Origin: a virus
Reading direction: 5' to 3' (one strand)
Virus record (IMG/VR): IMGVR_UViG_3300034272_000558
Coordinates: 1-25,363 of that record
DNA: 25,363 nucleotides
Positions 1 through 8,047 of this stretch are shown in pieces (within the stretch, counting starts at the first letter, position 1; each line of letters begins with the position of its first letter). The position numbers and the translations under genes were made by a program. Below the pieces are notes generated by a model, which was not told the DNA's origin, did not search any database, and saw only the letters and a program-made list of their open reading frames with translations.

Positions 1-1154
1 GGAGCGCGGCGCGTTCCGACAATCGTATTAGGCGTACCCCAACCGTTCTTTTTAACCGTCATGTCGTAATCGGCTAGAATGTTGCCGATGACTGTCGCCG
101 GAGACTTATAGCGGTTCTCCGGTCGCATCTTCACGGTGTCGTAAATCTCAGCGACTTCACGGCGGAACTTCGGATCGACCGCTTCATCAAGCCCGGTTGC
201 ATCGCCAACCATCTGATCGAGGTAATAGTCAAACTTCGCCTGCCCGTCCGGCGTTTGCGGAATACCGCTATTCGCCGCCGATACAGCCGGGCTTCCTTGC
301 GCTTGGCGCTGACCAACCATCTGATCGGTGCGGTAAATGCTAGAGTTATATTGATCGGTGTTGCGCGCCACGTTTGTAGCGTTTGTTTGATCGCCAAGGT
401 ACTTGCGCAAATCGAGCGTTCGGCCATGCCGCCCGGTAATCGCGTCTTGCACCATCTGCGTTGCGGCAAGTTTTGTTTGAGAGTTAAATTCCGCTTTCGA
501 CAAATCGTGAGCGCGTTGTGCGTCCTGAGCTTTCTCTGCACCGGGCAACGTATAACGCTGGCCGACTGGCGTTGACTTCCCTTGCATTGCCGCCGCTTTA
601 AAGGCTTCGGCCTCATTGCCATAACCGCCCATCAGAGAGGCGATCATTTCCACGATAGGGTTGTAGAGTTTATTGGGATCGCCATTGTTAACGCCAAGGC
701 GGACCATGCCGTTGATCGCCGTCTGCACATCCTCCGGCGCAACGGCGGGAGCCACCTTCACAGTCGGCAATATACCGCTTGAATTAATGCCCGGCACAAA
801 GCTGTCGCCGCCCTCCGCGACCACGCCCGGCGCATATTCCGTTGGCGCTGCAAATTGCTCCGCAGTTGGACGCCTTGGCGGTTCAGGCACGTTCATATCA
901 GCCGGAGACGCCACTTGCGGAACAAGCGGGTTCAGCATTTTGAAAAATGTTTGCGCCAATTCAGGAACGGCGGCTTCCGCCGCCTGCGCCTGATTGTTCT
1001 GCAATATCTGACCCTGCGTCCTAGCGCGGGTATAAGCGCGCTGATCGCCTACACGCTCGCCCTGCTCTATCGCACCAGCAGCCCCGTAAACTTGTTGCCC
1101 GAGGTTTTGTAATTGCTGATTGATTGCGCCGACATTGTAAGTCTGACCGCTCAT
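1..1154 (-). CDS. Large internal virion / ejection protein, N-terminal part (runs off left edge)
   Basis: I translated this frame by hand from the ATG at 1154 to base 1 and found it open throughout: 384 codons, with the C-terminus outside the window. The start is preceded by AAGGAG eight bases upstream and lies 12 bases after the stop of the gp14-like gene. The product begins MSGQTYNVGAINQQLQNLGQ. It is rich in Gln, Ala and Asn, with a Pro-rich stretch near residues 70-85 and no membrane helix or catalytic motif that I can recognise. Its position, last after gp13- and gp14-like genes, is where podoviruses keep the big DNA-ejection proteins (T7 gp15/gp16, P22 gp20/gp16). Assignment to that role is inference from order and composition. 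The gene is certain; the function is not. Confidence 0.8.
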   Translation of the reverse strand, partial: MSGQTYNVGAINQQLQNLGQQVYGAAGAIEQGERVGDQRAYTRARTQGQILQNNQAQAAEAAVPELAQTFFKMLNPLVPQVASPADMNVPEPPRRPTAEQFAAPTEYAPGVVAEGGDSFVPGINSSGILPTVKVAPAVAPEDVQTAINGMVRLGVNNGDPNKLYNPIVEMIASLMGGYGNEAEAFKAAAMQGKSTPVGQRYTLPGAEKAQDAQRAHDLSKAEFNSQTKLAATQMVQDAITGRHGRTLDLRKYLGDQTNATNVARNTDQYNSSIYRTDQMVGQRQAQGSPAVSAANSGIPQTPDGQAKFDYYLDQMVGDATGLDEAVDPKFRREVAEIYDTVKMRPENRYKSPATVIGNILADYDMTVKKNGWGTPNTIVGTRRA

Positions 1155-1166
1155 TGCCTGCGCTCC

Positions 1167-1877
1167 TTATACGAACAGTCCAGTAACCTTTGGCCCCAAT
1201 CCGCCGGAAGCCGCGCTACCAGCTAACTGACCAAGGCCGGAAATACCCTGACCCGCTGCAAGCATGTTTGTTTGCGGCGCAATCACCGTGCTTTTCGCCA
1301 CGTTGTCAAACAGGTTTAGGCCAGTCTCAGCGACGGCCAATGAACCCTTACGGAAATTGTTGCCCATGTTGATTTTCTCAGCGACCTTATCCATGAGCAT
1401 CCCTCGCTCACCAGCCGCCAATTCATACGCACCGATTTTCGCCATTGACTGAATGCGCTTCCGGCTATCCTTCGCCGCATTGGCAAGGCGCGTCTTGTAA
1501 TCGCTTTCAGCAACCACGTTGCCTGTCGATTGGCTTTCAATAATGCCAGCAACATCAGCCGTTGCGTCTTTAACGTCATTTGTAATCTGATCGACGTTCT
1601 TGATCGTGTCGCCTTCGGCCTTTTCAAGTTGCTTCGCTCGCGCTTCGGCAGTGAGGTTTTTTTCGCCCTCAAGCAAAGCTTTTTGCTGCTCTTTTTTAAG
1701 CGCATCTTGCCGGAGCAATTCGTCCTGCCGCATCTTGCGGTTGCGGTCCATCATCTGCCGCTGAAATTCGTTTTGCTGCTTTACCTGAGTGTTCATGGCG
1801 TTTGAGGACACCATGCCACCAGCCGCGCTCAACGCGGCAGAGGTAGCCATAAGGGCAATAGTACCAAGCTCGCACAT
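1167..1877 (-). CDS. Internal virion protein, T7 gp14-like
   Basis: This 236-residue protein starts MCELGTIALMATSAALSAAG, a short hydrophobic Ala/Gly-rich segment, then continues as a long polar helical region (about residues 28-110) full of Gln, Lys and Glu. The C-terminus returns to Gly/Ala-rich sequence (about 200-236). T7 gp14 and its relatives have the same plan: an MC- start, an N-terminal hydrophobic stretch, then an amphipathic coiled-coil body. They leave the capsid with the DNA and insert into the outer membrane. The gene sits three bases after its upstream neighbour and 12 bases before the large ejection protein, which matches the gp14-gp15-gp16 order. The call rests on composition, length and context. 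Confidence 0.65.
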   Translation of the reverse strand: MCELGTIALMATSAALSAAGGMVSSNAMNTQVKQQNEFQRQMMDRNRKMRQDELLRQDALKKEQQKALLEGEKNLTAEARAKQLEKAEGDTIKNVDQITNDVKDATADVAGIIESQSTGNVVAESDYKTRLANAAKDSRKRIQSMAKIGAYELAAGERGMLMDKVAEKINMGNNFRKGSLAVAETGLNLFDNVAKSTVIAPQTNMLAAGQGISGLGQLAGSAASGGLGPKVTGLFV

Positions 1878-1880
1878 TGT

Positions 1881-2843
1881 TTATGGCTTTCCTACAATAC
1901 GTTCGTTTGCAGATTGACTGTACCAAGCTGACGGACTATCCGGCGTCACCTTGCCAGCGTTCACATTATTGAGATAGCCAAGACCCTGACTAAACCCGCC
2001 AAGCACAGCGCCAAAAACGTCACCGATAGGCGAGTAAGACGGCTTGTCCTGCATCATCAGGGTTTTGTTTGTCATCGCCGTGTTGGCGGCGAGGTCGGGG
2101 TTTTGTGTGGCGTAGAGTTGGTTCAGCGCGGTTTGACGTTCGCTTTCGACCGCCTGCCGCTGCTTCTGGACGGCTTGCGCCGCCTGAATACCAATCTTAG
2201 CAGCGCCCTCGTCGCGCGCCGTTTCAAGGTCAACACGGCCATCATTTGCAGCCGAGCTAACAAGCAAGCCGGATCGCGCTAGTTGGTATTGAAGGTTCTC
2301 ACGCGCACGGTTGAATTGCTGCGTCAGATCGGACGTACCGAGCGCCTTAATGTTGTCGGCAACTCCGGTGTAATAGCTTTCCGGTATGCCGCCCGTCCTC
2401 TCGCCCGTGTCGTACTTTTCCTTACCGGGCAGCGTTGCGGCCCAATGAATATGATCGGTGTTATCGACTTCTTGCGTTTGAAGATTACCGGCAGGATCAT
2501 AGATGCCGTATTTCTTCATGGTCGTAGTGATCGGCTCCTGCCACCATTCATAGGCCGCATCCCCCGTGCCGCCATTGCTGACGTACTGACCGGGGGTTGT
2601 AGTCGTTACATCGCGGCCAGCCACCTTCCACCCTTCGGGGAGGTTGTTCTGGTTATAGCCGATCATCGCATCCCGGTAGTCATAGACTGGAGCGCCGAAA
2701 AAAAGCTCATTGATCCGCTGCGCGCCTGCCTTAATTTCAGCTTGGCGTTGTTCCTCGCGGGCACGGGCGGCAGCAGCCTCATCGGCTGCGCGCTGCGCTT
2801 CCATCGACGCCAGACGCGCAGAAGTGTTTGACGTTTTAAACAT
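1881..2843 (-). CDS. Virion-associated protein of unknown function, probably internal
   Basis: The product is 320 residues. Residues 1-45 form a charged, Ala/Arg/Glu-rich helix; a mixed region with many Tyr, Trp, Gly and Thr follows (50-165); residues 170-250 are again helical and Gln/Ala-rich; and there is a Gly-rich patch near 275-295 (FGAVLGGFSQGLG). I see no enzyme motif and no signal peptide. It lies between a gp13-like gene (four bases upstream) and a gp14-like gene (three bases downstream), inside what looks like the ejection-protein cluster. I therefore infer a virion component, perhaps an ejectosome or tail accessory subunit. I do not recognise the family. Confidence 0.6.
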   Translation of the reverse strand: MFKTSNTSARLASMEAQRAADEAAAARAREEQRQAEIKAGAQRINELFFGAPVYDYRDAMIGYNQNNLPEGWKVAGRDVTTTTPGQYVSNGGTGDAAYEWWQEPITTTMKKYGIYDPAGNLQTQEVDNTDHIHWAATLPGKEKYDTGERTGGIPESYYTGVADNIKALGTSDLTQQFNRARENLQYQLARSGLLVSSAANDGRVDLETARDEGAAKIGIQAAQAVQKQRQAVESERQTALNQLYATQNPDLAANTAMTNKTLMMQDKPSYSPIGDVFGAVLGGFSQGLGYLNNVNAGKVTPDSPSAWYSQSANERIVGKP

Positions 2844-2847
2844 AGAC

Positions 2848-3318
2848 TTACGGCCTCCAAACGGTCAGGGCGAAATCCTCGCCGTTCTTTCCAAAATTGG
2901 GGATGACCGCCACTTCTCTAGCGCCGAAACCAGCAAGCCACTTTCGGGCTTGGTGGTATTCCGTCCAGACCATCGCCTGAACTTGCTTTGCGCCGGTAGC
3001 CAGCAACGAGGGCAATATACCCTTTCTAATGAACCGTGTCAGGCCAATAGCGACCTTGTGGAAATTTTCATTAGCAAAGGCAAAAGCACCCCAAACCCCC
3101 GGCGAAACAGGGTGAAGCCCCATGACGCCAACCGGGTTACGGTCGTCGTCGTAGATCATCCAAGCAGAACCGATTAGGTTCATCGTTGTTTCGGCTAGGT
3201 CCTCCGGTTCGCTGTCAAACCGGACGGCAAAAATCTCAGTCTTGTCTTGCGGGCGGAGGTTCTGGCAGATCGTCAAGACATCCTGCCGGTGCCCCTCGTC
3301 CAAAGCTTCCAAAATCAT
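2848..3318 (-). CDS. GNAT-fold phage protein, T7 gp13-like
   Basis: The 156-residue product has the layout of an N-acetyltransferase fold: an N-terminal helix (LDEGHRQDVLTICQNL), a central strand pair that reads like the GNAT beta4-beta5 region (NPVGVMGLHPVSPGVWGAFA), a helix with FHKVAIGLTRFIRKG, and a late AMVWTEYHQARKWLAGFGA segment. Phage T7 gp13 and its relatives have this fold, lack a proven acetyltransferase role and are needed for assembly of the internal core. The start overlaps the stop of the gp10-like gene by ATGA, so translation is probably coupled. A true acetyltransferase cannot be excluded, but its place beside gp14-like genes favours the structural role. Confidence 0.65.
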   Translation of the reverse strand: MILEALDEGHRQDVLTICQNLRPQDKTEIFAVRFDSEPEDLAETTMNLIGSAWMIYDDDRNPVGVMGLHPVSPGVWGAFAFANENFHKVAIGLTRFIRKGILPSLLATGAKQVQAMVWTEYHQARKWLAGFGAREVAVIPNFGKNGEDFALTVWRP

Positions 3319-4700
3319 TCCGCGCTCCTCCCCTCAAAATGAACGACAAGGGAACTAATCCTCGCCCTGCCGTTGAAGGTCGAACGTAACTCAAGCGCGA
3401 TATGCGTCCCGACACCCTGCATCGGTAGCCGCCCAAGCGTGTACGTTTCGCCCTGCAATGTGGCGGTCTTAGACCAAGCGTCAGGGCGGTATGGGTTCAA
3501 ATTGTACCGAACGTCCCATGTCCCTTCGACAGACGCATCAAAGCCTTGAAACACTTTGACCGTCGCTGGCTTTGTCGCATCGAGGTAAGGCGTTTGAACA
3601 ACCACCTCGCAGTTATCAAAAGCCGATTGATTGTAGTCGCCGCCATAAATGTAAATGTCATCGCCGCAGCGCAATGCCAGCGCATAGTCATTGGTAGCGA
3701 TGTAGTCGACCTTGCCGGGCGCATCGAAGATCGACCAAGCCGAAACCTTTGAAGACGGGAAGAACGACAAGACCATAATTTCACTGCCGAGCGGCAACCA
3801 GAACGCGCCGGTCTTCGGCTCAACCACACCGTTGATCAGATCGAGCGTCTCGTAGTCCATGTATCTGATCTTGTCACGAATATAGGTATCGACTGGCGAG
3901 CCTACGTCCGTTGTCATCGCATAGTTAGAGGCGTCACGGGCGCGTAGGCTGCGGACGCCTGTTTGAGCCAGATAAAGAACGTCGCCATTGGCAAACGGAG
4001 AGATTGCGTTAGGTGCGAAGATGCCGGTATTACCGAGCGCCTGAGTGAGCTTATTTAACTTAGGATCGGGATCGACAGACCAAAGTTGAATGTTGCTCAT
4101 GCCAAAAACGGCAAGGTAATCGTAATAACGCTCAACCGCCAAAATACGATTTCCAAACAATTCGGCTTTCGTAACGTCGATAAAGCCAGCGCCTTGGTTG
4201 GGTTCGGTGGTAGCGTCCCACTTGCTAGGGTCAAGAATGTCAGAAAACCGAAGGTTAGGGCCATCGGCCAAGTACATTTTTGAGCCAAACAGACGACTAT
4301 AAGAACCATTAACGCTAACGCGACTGCCTTTGTAATAGGCTTCTTGCGTGCCGCTCATGTTCTTAAATGTCGTGAAATACCCTTGATCGGACGGCTGCGC
4401 GCTGGACAGCGACTTAAAACCGGAGCCAGAAATTCCATACTTTTTGACGTAAGGCGTAATGTCCTGCCTTTGCCCGGCAGAGCCGCCCGGTTGAAACACG
4501 ACAAACTCATTGCCATCGCCGTAAAGTCCGATTGTTCCGGGCGCGGTACAATGCTTCACAAACGCACGGCGCTTCTCGATTTCAGAGCCAGCGTTGATGA
4601 TACCGTTTTTCAGAACGCGCAAACTATCGGCGGGGGCCGTGATAGGCGACTTCCGCAGATCAAGACCGATTGAGAATTTATCGAGGACAAGGTAGGCCAT
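3315..4700 (-). CDS. Tail hub / packaged-DNA stabilisation protein, P22 gp10-like
   Basis: I place the start at the ATG at 4700, which overlaps the upstream stop as TAATG, giving 461 residues; the longer reading to 4739 would lie inside the adaptor gene. The sequence is nearly all beta strand with Gly and aromatic turns. It includes YDYLAVFGMSNIQLWSVD, then GNTGIFAPNAISPFANGDVL and a C-terminal strand RISSLVVHFE. P22 gp10 (about 472 residues) has matching stretches: a DFIVCFG...IEYFS strand, a GIAGTYCKTPFADSYAFISH segment and a similar ending. This protein plugs the portal-tail channel below gp4. Position directly after a gp4-sized adaptor supports the call. I compared the two from memory, not by alignment. 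Confidence 0.7.
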   Translation of the reverse strand: MAYLVLDKFSIGLDLRKSPITAPADSLRVLKNGIINAGSEIEKRRAFVKHCTAPGTIGLYGDGNEFVVFQPGGSAGQRQDITPYVKKYGISGSGFKSLSSAQPSDQGYFTTFKNMSGTQEAYYKGSRVSVNGSYSRLFGSKMYLADGPNLRFSDILDPSKWDATTEPNQGAGFIDVTKAELFGNRILAVERYYDYLAVFGMSNIQLWSVDPDPKLNKLTQALGNTGIFAPNAISPFANGDVLYLAQTGVRSLRARDASNYAMTTDVGSPVDTYIRDKIRYMDYETLDLINGVVEPKTGAFWLPLGSEIMVLSFFPSSKVSAWSIFDAPGKVDYIATNDYALALRCGDDIYIYGGDYNQSAFDNCEVVVQTPYLDATKPATVKVFQGFDASVEGTWDVRYNLNPYRPDAWSKTATLQGETYTLGRLPMQGVGTHIALELRSTFNGRARISSLVVHFEGRSAE

Positions 4701-5386
4701 TAAAAGACCCCGCCTTCCAGATAGCCCCGCGACACCCACGGACGCCGTTTGTTTGCACCCTGCCGGGCGCGCAGGCGATTGAGGATTTGTTGCGCCCTTG
4801 AGAGTTGCAGTTCCGCATCCTTGTTGCCGTTGCGGATCATCATTTGCGCCGCATAGGTCGCAATGATGAGATCGCTATCCAGCGTGCAAACATCGAAGTC
4901 GGAGACAAGCGGCTTGAGAACGCAGCGACCGACAAAAAGAACCTGACACGATTGATTAGGAATAGGCCAAACTTCAATCCCGCTAGGGTCTTCATTCGTC
5001 GGCTGGTATTTTTTGATCGGAAAAGATGTTTGTTGAAGATCGCTATCAGTCTGGTTCAAATCATCAGGCGTAATGCCATATTCTAATTCGAGCCAGCTAC
5101 CGCCCGTTGTTACCGGGTTAGGTTCATTCCGCGCATAGACCGCGTTGATATGGTTAAAATCCATATCGCCGGGGATCAGGACATAGCGCGATCCCTTTTG
5201 CAAAGTCTTTTGGCTTTGCTGGATCAGCATAGGCCAATCGTGCATAACCCAAAGATCAGTTTGAGTGCGGCGCAACCCTTCGCGTAGCGCCGCCTCTTGA
5301 TCGACGCCGAAAGCGGGGTTCAGCGAGTAGCCAAGAATGGCCCTCGTCTGTTGCGACATTTCAGAAAGCGTAACCCCTACCGGCAT
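4700..5386 (-). CDS. Head-tail adaptor, P22 gp4 / T7 gp11 type
   Basis: This is a 228-residue protein starting MPVGVTLSEMSQQTRAILGY. The first 55 residues are helical and contain REGLRRTQTDLWVMHDWPML, a segment typical of podovirus portal-ring adaptors. The middle is beta-rich with a Tyr/Trp-containing surface region. The C-terminal part returns to a helix (LSRAQQILNRLRARQG) and a basic end (ANKRRPW). Such proteins form a dodecameric ring under the portal and hold the hub protein, which here is encoded directly downstream with a one-base overlap. The ATG at 5386 has GAGGA about eight bases upstream. Fold-level homology is inferred from order, size and pattern. Confidence 0.65.
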   Translation of the reverse strand: MPVGVTLSEMSQQTRAILGYSLNPAFGVDQEAALREGLRRTQTDLWVMHDWPMLIQQSQKTLQKGSRYVLIPGDMDFNHINAVYARNEPNPVTTGGSWLELEYGITPDDLNQTDSDLQQTSFPIKKYQPTNEDPSGIEVWPIPNQSCQVLFVGRCVLKPLVSDFDVCTLDSDLIIATYAAQMMIRNGNKDAELQLSRAQQILNRLRARQGANKRRPWVSRGYLEGGVF

Positions 5387-5396
5387 GGCTTAATCC

Positions 5397-5744
5397 TCAG
5401 AGAAGATCGGCGGTTTTGTTTTGCGCAACCGGCTCAGGCTTTTTGGCATGAGCGGCCTTTGGCGCTTCGCGCTCGATATAATCGGGCGCTTCAAATTTAA
5501 TGTTCGGATTAGCGCCCGGATAAAGCGCCTGCACCGCATGGGGCGGATAGGTAAAGCGCATACGGTCAATTTCCGCGCGCATATCAACTTCTCCGGTATG
5601 AGTGACAACGATATTGCTTACGGCATTTTCGCCGTGCAATTCGCTCATCACGCAGACTTCCGGCCAAGTGAGATTAGTGGCGTGTAGGACGTTGCGCAGA
5701 TCGCCTCCCAAAGCGACGTCACACTTGCAGTAATCGGCTTTCAT
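5397..5744 (-). CDS. Small protein after the capsid gene, unknown function
   Basis: I start this gene at the ATG at 5744, which has AGGAG seven bases upstream (115 residues), and not at an upstream in-frame codon that would cut through the post-capsid hairpin. The product begins MKADYCKCDVALGGDLRNVL and has a beta-rich middle including NIVVTHTGEVDMRAEIDRMR. It ends in an Ala/Lys/Pro/Glu-rich tail. The CxC pair at residues 6-8 could bind metal, but nothing else supports that. Genes in this slot of related phages encode head-completion or decoration proteins, but I do not recognise this one. It ends ten bases before the adaptor start. Confidence 0.7.
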   Translation of the reverse strand: MKADYCKCDVALGGDLRNVLHATNLTWPEVCVMSELHGENAVSNIVVTHTGEVDMRAEIDRMRFTYPPHAVQALYPGANPNIKFEAPDYIEREAPKAAHAKKPEPVAQNKTADLL

Positions 5745-5759
5745 TCTCTCTCTCCTTTG

Positions 5760-5792
5760 TGAATAAGGGGGGCTGTCTGACGACAATCCCCC
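5760..5792 (-). terminator. Hairpin just after the capsid gene (partial terminator or mRNA stabiliser)
   Basis: Read on the minus strand, GGGGG (5792-5788) pairs with CCCCC (5772-5768), and inside it TGTC pairs with GACA around a four-base loop. The sequence after it is CTTATTC, not a clean run of T. It begins eight bases after the capsid stop codon and ends before the Shine-Dalgarno of the next gene. Phages often place such stems after the capsid gene to lower downstream expression or protect the mRNA 3' end. Whether it terminates is uncertain. Confidence 0.45.
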
Positions 5793-5800
5793 TCTGTCGG

Positions 5801-6916
5801 TTACGCGATGTCGATAACCAAGGCAGCATTAAGCTGTTGAGCCGCAATCTGCCCCGTGTACGTCAGCGACTTATACATTGCGTAGCTGTCGGTCGGACGC
5901 GGCGGGGAGTGAGGCTTCGCCCATTCCTGTTCCATAGCCACAAGGTAAATGTGGTTCGGGTCCCAGATATAGGCGCGCTTCGCCAAACCGAGATCATCGA
6001 GAGACGGATCATAAACGATCTCGATACCGTCCCAAATGATCTTGCCGATGGACAGATCACGGTTGCCCGTGAAGCCGTTCATCGAGTACAGGCCGCCAGC
6101 ACGGAGTTCCTTTTCCATTTCGGCGTAAAATTCAGCGCCCGCGAAGAATTTCTTCGGGTTGCCGCCATAACGACGCAACTGACGAAACTCTTTCTGGAGC
6201 GTTTGGACGAGCGGCGAGGCTTCCTGTGCCGTCTTAGAAACGTCAACCGGAGAGCCGCCCCAAGCAGCGAGCGTGCCGTCCTTTGCAATGGCAGCAGCCA
6301 TAGCAGCGGTATAAGCACGGTTGCGCCACCACTTCGTCTTAGAGCGGTCAAGACCGCCGTAAGTACCCTGCGACGGATCATCGACAATCGCAGCGCGAAT
6401 GCCAGCGAGAGCCTTCGGGTCGGTTGCGCCATTGCCCCACATGAGGCCGTTCATGGTACGAGCGTACTGCTCACCAAGGTCGAACAGCTTTTCTTCAAAG
6501 ATGTTCGCCAACATGGTCTTTTCACGGCCCGAATGACGCGAGGTAGCGTCTGCCGGGTTCGCATCGTCGGTGATCGAGATACCGTCGATTTTCAGTTCCG
6601 TGTAAGTCATGGTGATACCAATGTGGTGTTCACGCCACGGATATGCAGCGCGCATCACATTGGACGGGGTGTAGTAACCCACAGTGTCGTTATGGGTGTA
6701 ACCCTTAACGCCGTCGTTCACGCCGCCAGCGCCAAAGTCACCTTTTACGCCGAGGGAGATGTCGCCCTTACCGCCGGGGAATTGCTTTTTCGTAGCTTCG
6801 AAAAATTCGAGCAGCGGCTTGGACTGAATGGACTGCTTATAAACAGTGCCACGGTTGAGGTAGAAATCGAGAGCCGAGTTGGCAATCGACTGAATTTCGC
6901 CGGGCGTAAAAGCCAT
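5801..6916 (-). CDS. Major capsid protein
   Basis: The 371-residue product starts MAFTPGEIQSIANSALDFYL, followed by an N-arm-like region (KPLLEFFEATKKQFPGGKGD). It then shows capsid features: YPWREHHIGITMTYTELKID, a helix with REKTMLANIFEEKLFDLGEQ, the YGGLDRSKTKWWRNR segment shared by many podovirus coat proteins, and a C-terminal strand region (RAYIWDPNHIYLV). I infer an HK97-type fold. It follows the scaffold gene by 19 bases and has a strong site (AGGAG seven bases upstream) within the GGAGTTGACC motif noted elsewhere. Order portal-scaffold-coat is standard. P22 coat is longer (430), so the insertion domain of P22 is probably absent or small here. Confidence 0.9.
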   Translation of the reverse strand: MAFTPGEIQSIANSALDFYLNRGTVYKQSIQSKPLLEFFEATKKQFPGGKGDISLGVKGDFGAGGVNDGVKGYTHNDTVGYYTPSNVMRAAYPWREHHIGITMTYTELKIDGISITDDANPADATSRHSGREKTMLANIFEEKLFDLGEQYARTMNGLMWGNGATDPKALAGIRAAIVDDPSQGTYGGLDRSKTKWWRNRAYTAAMAAAIAKDGTLAAWGGSPVDVSKTAQEASPLVQTLQKEFRQLRRYGGNPKKFFAGAEFYAEMEKELRAGGLYSMNGFTGNRDLSIGKIIWDGIEIVYDPSLDDLGLAKRAYIWDPNHIYLVAMEQEWAKPHSPPRPTDSYAMYKSLTYTGQIAAQQLNAALVIDIA

Positions 6917-6917
6917 C

Positions 6918-6927
6918 GGTCAACTCC
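6918..6927 (-). promoter_or_regulatory. Extended ribosome-binding motif GGAGTTGACC before the capsid gene
   Basis: GGAGTTGACC sits one base before the capsid ATG, so the GGAG core is seven bases from the start. The same ten bases precede the scaffold and terminase genes. Confidence 0.7.
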
Positions 6928-6935
6928 TGTCGCAT

Positions 6936-7994
6936 TTATGTGCGCGATAAACCGGCCTCGATTGCTTCGAGCATGTTTGAGGGTGCGGCGCGCACGTTTC
7001 CAGACGGGCGTTGTGAGCCGGACGGAGTAGGACGGGTTGGGTTGCGAGGGATCGCTTTTGAGAACACCGTATTGGCGAAATCGTAAGCTGCCTTTGCAAT
7101 CGCAACTGCGTCTTGCGGAGATTGAGGAACACCGTTCGCACGGATGATCCGTTCCGTTTCCCGTTCGATCACTTCGCGTTTAATGGCGTAATCCGGGTCG
7201 CGGCTTCGCAGGTTTTCTTCATATTGCCGAACACCGTCCAAGATCGCTTGATTGCGAGCTTGAGCCTCTTGTTCCGCAATGTGGTTTCTGGCGTTATCGG
7301 CCCGCGACTTCTCGATGGACGCTGCATGTCGCGCCTTCGCAAGTTCAGCGGCAATCTCAGGCGTCGTGTAACCCTCGTCCACTTTCTCTTGGAGATCGGC
7401 AGGAAGTTTTTTCCCGGCCAATTCCTGACAAAGTTCGACGTAGGGCATAACGCCTTCAAGGAACGTATTAGCGTCCCCTTTTTGGAGCGCCTGCCCAAGT
7501 GCGATGAGGATGTTTAGGTCCTCGTTGCGCAAGCCGGATTGCTGGATCGTTTCAGCATACGGCTTGTACTGTTCGACTTGAGACTGTAGCTCCCGCCGTT
7601 GCGCCCGGAACCATTCGATCCGTTCTCTCGTCTTCGGAGCTAGAGACTTCCATTCCTTACGGGAGAAATGACCGGGGTCAGTTTCTTCCTTTGGAGTTTC
7701 AGCCTGCGTGTCCTCTGACGCTGAGTCCGTCTCAGGGTCCTGCTCGTCACCGGATGAGGGGGGTTCGTCCTCAGAAGCCTTGGCCTCAACTGTCTCGGCT
7801 TTCGCCTCGTCAATCTTGTCCACTGCCTCGCTGACCACATCCAAAATCGAAGTCGGACCGTCGCCCTCTTTCGTCTCGGCTGTCTCAGCACCCGCATTAG
7901 CGCCCGCCGTTGCGCCTTCGGTTTCGACGGTATCGCCACCCTGAGCCTCGACAGGATCAGGTGCGTTATCTTCATTGTTAAGCGTGTCTGTCAT
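6936..7994 (-). CDS. Capsid scaffolding protein
   Basis: I start at the ATG at 7994 (352 residues), with GGGAG nine bases upstream; an in-frame TTG at 8024 would add ten residues but has a weaker claim. The first 110 residues are strongly acidic and low in complexity (Glu, Asp, Ala, Thr). A switch to helical coil occurs at WKSLAPKTRERIEWFRAQRR, and the helices continue through a long Ala/Glu/Arg-rich segment to about 310. The C-terminus is Pro/Ser/Arg-rich (NPTRPTPSGSQRPSGN) then a short helix, which is where scaffolds usually bind coat protein. Location between portal and coat, acidic helical composition and a length close to P22 gp8 (303) all fit an internal assembly scaffold lost on maturation. 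Confidence 0.8.
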   Translation of the reverse strand: MTDTLNNEDNAPDPVEAQGGDTVETEGATAGANAGAETAETKEGDGPTSILDVVSEAVDKIDEAKAETVEAKASEDEPPSSGDEQDPETDSASEDTQAETPKEETDPGHFSRKEWKSLAPKTRERIEWFRAQRRELQSQVEQYKPYAETIQQSGLRNEDLNILIALGQALQKGDANTFLEGVMPYVELCQELAGKKLPADLQEKVDEGYTTPEIAAELAKARHAASIEKSRADNARNHIAEQEAQARNQAILDGVRQYEENLRSRDPDYAIKREVIERETERIIRANGVPQSPQDAVAIAKAAYDFANTVFSKAIPRNPTRPTPSGSQRPSGNVRAAPSNMLEAIEAGLSRT

Positions 7995-7997
7995 TTT

Positions 7998-8028
7998 GGT
8001 CAACTCCCTCTCTTTATTGGTCAATTCC
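7998..8028 (-). promoter_or_regulatory. Two copies of the GGARTTGACC motif before the scaffold gene
   Basis: GGAGTTGACC (8007-7998) lies three bases before the scaffold ATG. A near copy, GGAATTGACC, lies at 8028-8019 and contains the alternative TTG start. The upstream copy shares ACAGGA plus TTGACC with the site before the capsid gene. Confidence 0.6.
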
Positions 8029-8047
8029 TGTCACGATTGCGGGCAAG

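Noticed and set aside
2848-3318. Genuine metabolic acetyltransferase
   Set aside because: The GNAT-like fold is used structurally in T7 gp13 relatives, and the position in the ejection-protein cluster favours that reading. Not fully excluded.
5759-7030. Plus-strand open frame of 423 codons opposite the capsid gene
   Set aside because: It is antisense to a clear capsid protein and arises from the GC-biased codon use of the opposite strand; no family features.
6936-8024. TTG start for the scaffold at 8024
   Set aside because: The ATG at 7994 has a better-spaced GGGAG and the motif shared with other late genes; the TTG lies within the upstream motif copy.
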